From: Xiphophorus maculatus
Lineage: Eukaryota > Chordata > Actinopteri > Cyprinodontiformes > Poeciliidae
Reading direction: 5' to 3'
Length of the DNA: 64,000 bases
NCBI RefSeq assembly: GCF_002775205.1
Contig: NC_036447.1
Coordinates: 11,272,501 to 11,336,500, forward strand
Within the stretch, counting starts at the first letter, position 1; each line of letters begins with the position of its first letter. The notes beneath the pieces are model-generated. The model saw only the letters and a list, made by a program, of their open reading frames with translations, did not search any database and was not told the DNA's origin. This document shows positions 42,384 to 51,698 of the stretch, piece after piece. The translations under genes were made by a program, and so were the position numbers.

Positions 42384-45300
42384 CGAGACGACAGAAGAGC
42401 CAAAAAACCTCCACCGCTGCCCAATTTTCTCCTAAAGTTACAATGGCTGTGAAACTCCTCCCTCTGAAAAACTCCACTAGTGTTTACATTTGTCGCCCCT
42501 CTTTTCACAAACATACTTGTTCTGCATCCTTGTTTACAAATCCAGCAGGCCCTTGCTTTTTTTTTTTTTGAGGGAACTTGCCATTGAAATTTGACCATTT
42601 GGTCAAACCCGTGCTTTGTTGAGCTGCTGCTGACCCTCATCAGAGGAGGAGCAGCCTTTTGCAGGGACGCTGCTTTTAAAGCTCCAACAGAAGACTGGAC
42701 GCTCACGTTGAGTTCTGTGAGACAAAAACTTAATATTTGTCACTTTCGTCCCTAAACTAAGCACACAGCACAGCCAGGCTTCAAACAAACTTCACAGGCT
42801 TCCTTGGTTTGAGAGCTGTTGAATTCATGCCCTGAATATGTACTTTGAACACAAGATGGAGCGAAACATGAGAGTTCATCCAGATAAATGTGAAGCAGGC
42901 AGACTAGTCCCACAGGAACATGTCAAAGTTCACTCCTCATCCATTGGATATCTTCTTGCCCTGTGCACAACCAGTGACAATCATACACTCTGACTGCACT
43001 GTTTATACTATATAAATGGGTCTTTGTGCTACACAGTTCACCCAAAGCAATTAGATTTCAATGTTGTTTGTGTCCAAGTGATGGACTGGTCACCCAGCAA
43101 CCGGGTAATGACAAGACAAAAGGTTTCTTTCACTGTTTTTCTTTATTTTATGGATCAGATTTTGTTTACTGTTTTCGTCCAAATGTGCATGTGCGGGTCA
43201 GACGGAGAAACAGGCAATCAAAATGGAAATGCAGAAATTTCTCACCTCAGAAAGAAATAGATTTATTTCTTAATGTTTTTTTTTTTTTATTTTTTTTTTT
43301 ACCTATTATGATTTTTTTGTTGGTTTGTGTAACTGTGTTGTTCATGGAAACTTTTGGTTGTTTTGTTAAATTTGTGGTTAAGTGTCAACATTGAAGCACT
43401 CTCTCTGAGTCCTGCACTCCTTTCTGTGGCCTGTGTCACTAAAACGCAGAGCTTAACTTGTTTCCAAGTGTTTGAGTCCCAAACAAGAGTCAGAGCTCTG
43501 CTGTTTTAGATGTCTCGATTTATAAGTTCAGGTGTTTTGGTTGATAAGGAAGTTTAAATTAAGAAGACTCATCCCAAACTGGAAACATGAATTAAACGTT
43601 GCACTAGTACCTATTTGTTTTTTTTTTTAAACCATAAAAATGCTTCTTAAGTTTGAAAACCTGCAAAGATTCATCTTAGCATCCTTGTTTTCTTTCTTTT
43701 TCTTTCACTTGCTTCTGCCATCATTACTGTGATGTTGAGCTGAATAAAAGGCGATCAAGACAGTGATTTCTTGGTGAATATATGAATTTTAAAGGTGTCA
43801 CTCTTTCTGTTTAAAGCTTGAATGCATCACAGACGTAGGAGTAGGTGTGGGCCGATATGAGACTGAGTGAAAACACCATATTTTCATCGATCCACACAAA
43901 GATTGAAATCAATGTCTAACATGATGTAGTTGCTTTAAACACAGCTGCAGCTACAAAAATAACATCTACAGTTAGCTTTTTAAATGTGCTGACTGTGTAT
44001 CATGCAGTACCTTGTATTTCTGCCTTGTATGCAGTGACACAGGCAGCATAATAATCTGATGATAGCTGGCCAGTTAGTTGTGCTATCTGCTAAGGTAGCT
44101 ATCCTGCAGTTTGCTGCATACCAGACATGACGCTCACAGCTTTTATTACCAGGAATGTTTCTAAACAGCCTCTTATTTTCTTGCAAACAAGGGGAAGTGT
44201 AGTGGCCTTTTTTCAGGTAGACGACTGCTTTGTTGTTCTGAATATTCAGAATGGAGAGAAATACATTCACTCTGGTTATTTTTCATGGAAAAAACCTTGG
44301 TGTCCATTCATTCTTTAAATCTGCCCGTACCTACCTGAGAAGAGAGAAAGCAAAATATCTTGCACCCATTGGAGAATATTAGTAGTAAATTTATGGCACC
44401 TAAATCAAAATGATTTGTTTTAAATTCAGCAACGATTTAACTTCATTGACTTTGTGTAAAACTGCTTCCATGTCACATGTCACAACTCAAAGCACCAGTC
44501 AGTTTGATGGCATACTCAGCATTTGATAAAGAGATAAGTTGTGACCGACAAAGACTGCAGACCAGTGTCCAAACATCCATATATGTTTACTGAGATTATG
44601 TATACATATATCTGTGGAATTTGAACAAAGCCACCCTGTTTTAGCTCCGGTGATTGTATAGGTGGCACTCAGGGGACATAAATAATAAAATGTAGCATTA
44701 ATAATCTTGTCGTTTATTTTCCACAGTTGTGACAGGGTATCGTGTGTAGTAGTACAGAAGACCACACATTACTTGAATAACTGTAAAATTATGCAGCTAG
44801 TTTGTTTTGAAATGAGGAACGTGAAAAAAAAAACTCAAAGTTGATTAAGCTTCCTGATGTCTCTGGTCTTTTTGTTCAGAAGCACACACTTCACCAACCC
44901 ACACAGAAAAGTATTAGTTTATATTGTAAGAAGATAAAAAATAAAAAAAATCAGCTATCTTGCTGGTTGGCATTTTTGGTTCATCTGTCACTTTTCTACT
45001 TTTGATTGTCCTCTGCTTTTTGTAAATCAAGGCATAAGGTGTTTATTTTGTTTTTATGTTTTGGTATGCGCACAGTGAATGCCGGATGCATATTGATTTC
45101 GTATTGCTGATCGTGTGATTGAGTTCTACACAGAAATGCGTCATTTTTATATGATCCAGAGTGTAATCTGTATGTGTGCGACTGTGTGAGTGAGAAAAAG
45201 ATATATACACATGTAGATATATGTACAGTTATAAAACTACCAATAAAAAGAAAGTGGACAACTTTCTTCCTCATTATTGTTGATGTTCAGGTTATTCTTT

Positions 45301-45390
45301 ATTCTTACCATCTCTCTTTGTTAAGAAAAAATTCTTTTATAAATGCTTCATGTCCATAACACTGTAACCCATTTTAAGTCTTGAATAAAT
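42384..45390 (+). other. chic2: chic2 3' UTR and downstream flank
   Basis: No further coding sequence follows the chic2 stop. Candidate polyadenylation hexamers AATAAA on the plus strand lie at 43743-43748, 45242-45247 and 45384-45389, so the 3' UTR could be 1.4-3 kb. The stretch holds several poly-T runs (42557, 43278-43302, 43619). A short 'gtgtgggccgatatgag' near 43846 looks like part of a fish interspersed repeat. Confidence 0.5.
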
Positions 45391-45852
45391 CTGAACAGAG
45401 AAAAAGAAAGACTAAATTAAATAAATAAACCAAAGCAAAAAAACAACTGTGAACACGACTTCTCATAAGAAATGTGCAATTGTGCACTTCTGTTTATCAT
45501 GTCACATCATGCATTTTTTGCACACTAGAAGCTTTTAGCTGTGAAAAACATTATGTTTTATTAAAATTATGCTGAGCCAATAATATGAAACACAGGCGAC
45601 ATTGGCTGACAACTGAAACTATTGTGCGGTGCCAGGTCTTAAGACTAATTTAAAATAAAACATCAGATTTCATTACAACTTTTAGAGGCTTTTGGTTGTT
45701 TTTTTTAATTCATTTCTCAAAAGCCTTTTGTGATTAAAAAAAACCCCTCCTCTAGTTTATACCCTAAACTTGATGGTAATTTCTATTCATAATTGTTTAG
45801 TTTTATATTTGTTTTTATTTACTTTATTCCTGGAGCTGTCAGCATATGAGTA

Positions 45853-46533
45853 CCCTGCTGAAAAATAAATATACTTAGTATGTTAAATTTTAGCATACTT
45901 GAGCATACTTTAAGTCAGACTAATCATGAGTATACTTCAAGTTCATTTAGGATTAGTTAACTTAAAGTGTGACATTTTGGAACAACTAATTTTGTGCATA
46001 GTGCATTTAATAGTATTTAAATTATATTAAAGCACAATTTAAAGTGTACTAAGTGTACTTCAACTCACCTTTTTGGACAACTTAAACTTAAGTTAAACTT
46101 AATGTAATTTAAGTATATTGCTTTTTATGCAATATAAGTGTGTTTGATTAGTATACTTTGAGTGTACTATTTTTGTGATTGAATTACATTTAAAATATAT
46201 TTGGAATGTATTTTAAGTATATTGGCATTACATATTTTATATATTAGTAGTGTGATTATATACACTTGAGCAAGTGTATATTTACACTTAGGCAAATACA
46301 TATTTTGTTCACTTAAAGTATATTTTTATTTAATGTATTTCTTAAAAGTGTATTTTGGTACAATTATATTTAAGTGTGTTTAAAGTTACAATGTCAAAAT
46401 TGGTACAAGCATACTTTTAGTATACTTTATATATATTTATAGGTAGTACACTTAATACTTAGTATACTTAAAATGTACTTTCACAAATGTGAATATATTT
46501 GAAATATAATAAAGTATTTTTTTTTCACTAGGG
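45853..46533. mobile_element. Tc1/mariner-type MITE, 681 bp, with TA target duplication
   Basis: Begins ccctgctgaaaaataaatat and ends, on the opposite strand, ccctagtgaaaaaaaaatac. The ends are flanked by TA at 45851-45852 and 46534-46535. The interior is nearly all A/T and composed of dozens of variants of agtatactt / aagtgtact in both orientations, so it is internally repetitive and could fold on itself. No coding capacity. Confidence 0.78.
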
Positions 46534-46726
46534 TAAGTGTAGTGGTTTGATTACTAATCAGAGGGTTTGCCACAAAATTTACATATTTATTTTTTTCTAA
46601 GCTCTTATAACTGTCATTACATTCCCTTTTATACTTGGGAGTTTTTTAGGAGAACTAAATTAGAGCTACTATTTCAAGTAATTAAAGATTTCAAGTGTCA
46701 CACAATTCTTTATTGCTCAACATCTT

Positions 46727-46732
46727 TATTGT
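46727..46732 (-). terminator. Polyadenylation signal of lipocalin gene 1
   Basis: AATAAA on the minus strand (in cttacaataaagatg), about 175 nt beyond the stop codon at 46906. Confidence 0.6.
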
Positions 46733-46905
46733 AAGGTAACAACTCATTATCTACACACCCGACAAGCCATTTCTTGACATCCAGCTTTTCTATTGCTTTC
46801 AGTCTACAGTTGTTGGTTGGTGAAAAGACATCAATTAACATATTTCCAGTGGAAACTTGAGATTAATTGAGTTTGGCCTCCAGATCACAGGTCTTCCCCA
46901 CCTGA

Positions 46906-49611
46906 TCACGCATCGCCTTGTTTACCTTTGCAAAATCCTGAGGAGCAGAAAATCCTTTATTAATTTCATTTAATTAGAAAAAATCAAGTTTGTTTCTCAG
47001 AAGATACACAACAAAACAACATATACAGTGGTCACCCGCACAGCTTTCACATATTTTTGTGTAAAACATAACTCCAAATTCTTCACTGAAAAGTCGCTTA
47101 TTTGCATATTTTTTTTCTAGACCATATCTAAATCATCTTAGGCGCTGTGCTGCTTGACATGCTGTTGGCTGGCATTAGGAAAGCAGCCAATGCAGTAGCA
47201 CTATTTTCTTTCCTTTGCACTGATTGGTTGAAACCCACGAGAAATTATAAGGAAAAACATGAATGTTAGCTTCTGTGTGAGACCATTTCCACTGTGGATA
47301 TTGAAACATTTTAAGGTTTATTTGCTGTTTGATTAAAATAGGTAGTTAAAAGCATTTTTAGAGGAGGTTTCAAATGTAGCATCTATTTGCGAACACAAAG
47401 ACCATCAGATTCACTGACTGGATTTGATCTCAACTTTTCTCTTTGGATATTTGTCCCACTCAACTTTTGATTTCAGCTATGGATGAAGTATAAATGTACC
47501 TTGTATCATGCCTTACAAAAGTATTCATACTTGGTAAGCTTCCATATCCTGTGGCATTAGACCAATTAAAGGGAGTATATCGTTATGAAATAAACAAAAA
47601 CATGACACATTGCTTTACAAAACCAACTAGATTGCTTATACAATCTAGTTGAGCTACACAAGGAGTTACACAAGCAGCATAATGCAGCCCCCACCAAGCT
47701 CAACAGGGTCTTCTTTCCCCGCTGATTCTGCCAAGCTCGTTCCCTTGGCTGTGGTTTCGCTGGATGGGAGTTAGGGACAGTGGGAATCTCATTCATCCAT
47801 TTATGTGCGTCACTAATTAGATGACGAGGCATTTAGTTACTCCCGCCATATACCCGCGCTTCATTGAGTCTTTTCTTCATTGAAGAAAGTGGTAAAGGAA
47901 TTAATAACATTTTGTGTAACTTCTCTTCTATCTATACAGTTATGCACTACTTTGAATTTATCCATTATATAAACAAAGACATTAAAGCTTGAGGTTGTAT
48001 CAGGACAAATTATAGTTCAAGGGATTTGGATACTTTTTCACATAAGGGCAAAATAGAGACAATATAATTACATTAATTTATACAAAGTGAAACTGTAGGA
48101 GTAGGGTTTACATCAAAGGACATAATATTAAAACAGTACTAACATACAATCCAAGGAGTTAGACTTTTGAAGAAACAACATAAACATTTATGATTAAATT
48201 AGTTTTCGCACCTATGCTGGGATTCTGGATTCCAACTAATTCCAAGTTCAGACACTCGGCCTGCTTCTTAAACTCTTCCACCTCATGATCCTTCACTGCA
48301 ATTCTCCTACCTGAGACAGAGAAAACAGTATAATACAGTTTTTTAAGAACTTAAATGAGACATATTGATGTTAAAACAAGGGTGATTCTGCGTTTAATTA
48401 TTTATTGACTTCAGAGTTTGTCTGCTCTGAGAAAAGTTCTTTTCTTTGGCTAAATGTTCTGTTAATACACATGTCAAAGAATAAAGGAACTTGAAAATCC
48501 TGTTTTAGTTTTAAGCAAGTGTAAAAAGTATTTAAAAAAAATGTTGTTCCATGAGAAAAATTCTTGAGAATGCTAATCTGCTGAATGAATGCGTCAGAAG
48601 ATGTTGAACAGAACAGAAAAGAGAGAAAAGAGTTAAATGGAGCTGGAGAGAGAGAAAAAGAAAACTGAAGACATCTACAAAAAAGAGAGAGCTGAAGAGA
48701 AAGAGAGCAAAAGAAAGCTAAAGACAGAAAGAGCAGAAAAGAGTGGAAAAAAAGACTGTCTGCTGCTGTTTGATGTTATTCAATTTATCTAGTCACAAGT
48801 GAAAAGTTTTTGCTTCTCATGTAACAGTTCACTCTATGAAAAACAGATTTTTCTAAGCTTATTTGATCTGACTCGGTGCTTTTATTCTCACTTAGAAGCT
48901 CCAGACTCCTGTACGAGTTTCTTCCAGTGTAATGGACATCTAGAAGCATGCAATCTGGGCAGGAAGTCGACAGTAGTGAGGCACGGTAGGCAAAAGGTTG
49001 CTCTGAGAACACAAACATGCACAGCATAATTAAAAAGTGTTTTTCCACCACTGAACACAAGGTTCTAGCATGTAGGGTTTGCGTAATGGTCAGTAACAGT
49101 TGCCACCCACCTGCAAACAACGTGTTGTTTATCACAGATATGTTGCCATGAATTCTATGGCAAATGCCGGACCTTTAACAGGGGAAAAATGTTGTTAGAA
49201 ATAAATTGTTTTAAAATTGTTAATGAACTAAAATACTATAATTTGAGGTTTGAAATTACAATTTTGGGTGCTGCACGGTGATGATTTCATCATTCTGAGT
49301 AATAGCCTTGACATCCACCCAGTTGGATAATGGCGAAATTAATTGCACGGCTGAGGCCCACACTACAAAGTTCCATCTTCCAAGCATCTGGAAGACAAAT
49401 AAAAACCCACAAAGTTTGTGGGTATTTCGATAAATACAATCAATCAACATCACTGCGACAGAATCTGTTAAGAGGTAGATGATGATCTTACCTTATCTCG
49501 CTCATCGACTTGAAAAGGTTGGGTCATATTTTCACAGCTGGTCACAGGAGCTGTCTGTCCGAGAGACAGAAGACTGAACACAACCACGGCTACCTGAAGA
49601 GACTCCATCAT
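46906..49611 (-). CDS. Lipocalin gene 1 of the tandem array (orosomucoid / PSTBP-like)
   Basis: Six exons: 49492-49611, 49260-49387, 49111-49172, 48892-49002, 48212-48310 and 46906-46937; frame is kept, giving 183 residues. The signal peptide is MMESLQVAVVVFSLLSLGQT|AP. Exon 2 starts with the lipocalin GxW motif (MLGRWNFVVW). Later come an N-glycosylation site pair (NIS, NNT in exon 3), the CPDC pair in exon 4, and FKKQAECLNLE in exon 5. These are the marks of teleost alpha-1-acid-glycoprotein-like lipocalins, the family that includes pufferfish saxitoxin- and tetrodotoxin-binding proteins: secreted carriers of small hydrophobic ligands. The last exon adds only GFCKGKQGDA, keeping the C-terminal Cys, and is much shorter than in genes 2 and 3; a longer alternative frame of the same exon is open (see findings). 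Confidence 0.85.
47508..48060. mobile_element. Probable non-autonomous DNA transposon in lipocalin 1 intron 5
   Basis: Begins near 'cttacaaaagtattcatactt' and ends near 'ttcaagggatttggatactttttca'. These are roughly inverted and resemble the ends of the common fish Tc1-type repeat of which 18600-18920 may also be a relic. The hairpin at 47625-47650 lies inside it. Ends and family are tentative. Confidence 0.45.
47625..47650. repeat. Short perfect hairpin
   Basis: Ten-bp perfect arms (aactagattg / caatctagtt) with a 6-nt loop. Confidence 0.8.
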
Positions 49612-49675
49612 GGCCGACTCGCTGTATGTGTCTGTCCTGGCACAAGGTGCTTTAAATTAACAAGGTTCCGGCCCT
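49612..49675 (-). promoter_or_regulatory. Proximal 5' flank of lipocalin gene 1, conserved with gene 2
   Basis: Reading toward the ATG, both flanks have AACCTTGTTA (here 49667-49658), then AAAGCAC, then a CCAGGAC block and CAGCGAGTC directly before the start codons. The AACCTTGTTA block is 47 nt upstream of the ATG here and 48 nt in gene 2. Confidence 0.6.
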
Positions 49676-49997
49676 GTGGACTGATAGGGGCCCCATTATT
49701 TATTTTAGTGTCGCAATAGATTAAAAAACAAGCGTCATTTTCAGTCAGATGGTCCTAGTTTTTGTGGGGCCTAGAAAAGGGGAAAAAAGTCTATTTTGAA
49801 ATGTTGCAAAAGATTAATCAGGTTAATGGCTTGGATCAAAGTATTTGAAGAAAAACAGGATTTTTTTTCCAGCAATGACACTTAAACTAACTTGTTTTTT
49901 AGTTTTAAAGAGTTTCAAAACAAATTTTTTTGCACGTATTTGAGATATTTCTGGTTAAAGAGTTAAGGTTGCTTTTTCTCTTCCATAGAAAATCCTC

Positions 49998-50062
49998 CTG
50001 TTATCCGTCCGTCTGTCCGTCCGTCCATCCATCCATCCATCCATCCATCCATCCATCCATCC
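49998..50062. repeat. (TCCG)n/(TCCA)n tetranucleotide repeat
   Basis: Interrupted ccgtccgt units followed by about nine atcc units. This may be a SINE tail or a free microsatellite. Confidence 0.85.
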
Positions 50063-50389
50063 AGTGTTGTAGTAGTTGTAGTGAAATGTTGTAGTCCTGA
50101 TAATCACATATTTTAAAACGTTCTTGTTTGTGTTTCAATTAGTTTTTTCATTCAGTCTTGTCCAAACATCTACATCTTTTTCTTTTTTTTTACAGCAATT
50201 TAATATGAAAGACTGTCTGTATTCAATAGTAGCCAAGTTTTTCACTTTGAAAACTTAGAAAATTCAGACTTTCTTCATACGTTTACAGCACAAACTACAA
50301 TATTGTGATTACCGCTATAGTCTTGAATGGAACTGAGGTTTGAGTTTTTGACACATTTGTTTCGGTGACAAGATTTACTTTTAAATAAT

Positions 50390-50765
50390 CCATCCATCCA
50401 TCCATTTTCTGTTCACCCTTGTCCCTAATGGGGTCGGAAGGGTTGCAGGTGCCCATCTCCAACTACATTCCGGGCGAGAGGTGGGGTACACCCTGGACAG
50501 GTCGCCAGTCTGTCGCAGGGCAACACAAAGACATACAGGACAAACAACTATGCACACACACACACCTAGGGAGAATTTAGATAGAACAATTAACCTAACA
50601 GTCATGTTTTTGGACTGTGGGAGGAAGCCGGAGTATCCGGAGAGAACCCACACATGCACAGGGAGAACATGCAAACTCCATGCAGAAAGACCCTGGGCTG
50701 GGAATCGAACCCAGGACCTTCTTGCTGCAAGGCAACAGTGCTACCAACTGCACCACTGTGCAGCC
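50390..50765 (-). mobile_element. Full-length tRNA-derived SINE with 14-bp target duplication
   Basis: On the minus strand the element starts ggctgcacagtggtgcagttggtagcac with an A-box-like segment, followed by a B box GGTTCGATTCC (near 50712-50702). This is the RNA polymerase III promoter of a tRNA-derived SINE. The body includes the common teleost 'cctcccacagtccaaaaacatg' and 'cgacctgtccagggtgtacc' segments, and the element ends in a (GGAT)n tail at 50390. Perfect 14-bp direct repeats, tacttttaaataat, flank it at 50376-50389 and 50766-50779, showing target-primed retroposition. The intact duplication suggests a fairly recent insertion. Confidence 0.9.
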
Positions 50766-50894
50766 TACTTTTAAATAATGAAAAGTTTAATTTAGAGGGT
50801 TGTCCCTTACCAGCAAAGTTCATAAATCAAGCAGAGGATGGGAATGAACTACAATAAACTGACTCTAAAACTGAAACTCATGAAGTGGAAAATT

Positions 50895-50941
50895 CACTTT
50901 TAACATTGATCTCTCTGAATGAGAGATCAATGTTAAAAGTG
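50895..50941. repeat. Perfect 21-bp hairpin with 5-nt loop
   Basis: Arms 50895-50915 and 50921-50941 are perfect inverted copies; the loop is tgaat. It is the longest perfect hairpin seen in the window. Confidence 0.93.
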
Positions 50942-51124
50942 TACTATGTGAAGTCCTGCATGTCAGAAGATTGATTAATTATATGACCATCTTTCTTGCA
51001 AACTTGTTGTCACATGTTGATTCCGGAAATGCTTACCATATTTGGAATTATTTTCCTGATACGGATATCTTCCAGTGTGTTCTGATCTAGTACAGTCAAA
51101 CATATTGCTTCTGGTGTATAAAAG

Positions 51125-51698
51125 TGTCATGAAGTGTGGTGTGGAGATGGTGAGGCAGAACGCTGTAGACCCAAGATGTAATAAATTAATTATTTTAATG
51201 ATGAATGTCCAGCATAACACTGTCCAACATAGTCCAAAAACACCGGGCAGCACGGCCGAGCGGAAGTCAGGGCTCGACGCCGGTAGCAACCAGTTACATG
51301 AACCAGTTACTAGACGACGAACTGGGCACACAGACGACAGAGGCAAAACGAAATGACAGCTTAGACAAGGACCCGACAAAGACACAGACACACAGGTGAC
51401 ACTAAATACACAGGAGGTAATCAGGGAACGAGACACACCTGGGGACTAATCAAAGGGAGACAGGACAACACGGAGACACAGATACACAGGAAACTCAAAA
51501 TAAACACACAGAAAAACACAGATCCTGACAGTACCCCTTCTTAAGGGCGGCTACCAGACCCCCAAAACAACTGTCCAGGAAAAAAAAAAAAACTCAAGGG
51601 TGGGCGGAGGGTCAGAGTCCAAAACAACATAAAACTACCCAACAGAGTGGGTGGAGGCACAGGAAGGGTCAAGAGTGAATCTGACACCCCACCCACGT
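51125..51698 (-). mobile_element. Fossil LTR retrotransposon fragment (3' LTR plus short internal piece)
   Basis: On the minus strand, 51530-51125 reads TGTCAGGATC...ATGACA, an LTR-sized unit (406 bp) with TG/CA ends. It is preceded by a purine-rich stretch (aagaaggggtac) in the position of a polypurine tract, and by about 165 bp of internal sequence out to 51698. It looks like the 3' end of a Gypsy-like element. The element is broken: no 5' LTR and no coding region are present. Age is not estimable without a second LTR. The DNA transposon at 51699 directly abuts the internal piece and may have inserted into it. Confidence 0.6.

Noticed and set aside
46081-46500. Candidate origin or satellite because of repeated AT-rich words
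   Set aside because: The inverted ends and flanking TA show it is the interior of a MITE.
50481-50774. 97-codon plus-strand reading frame
   Set aside because: Entirely within the SINE; such frames recur in every copy and are not genes.
50975-51436. 153-codon minus-strand reading frame
   Set aside because: Falls inside the LTR fossil; LTRs do not code for protein and the translation resembles nothing.
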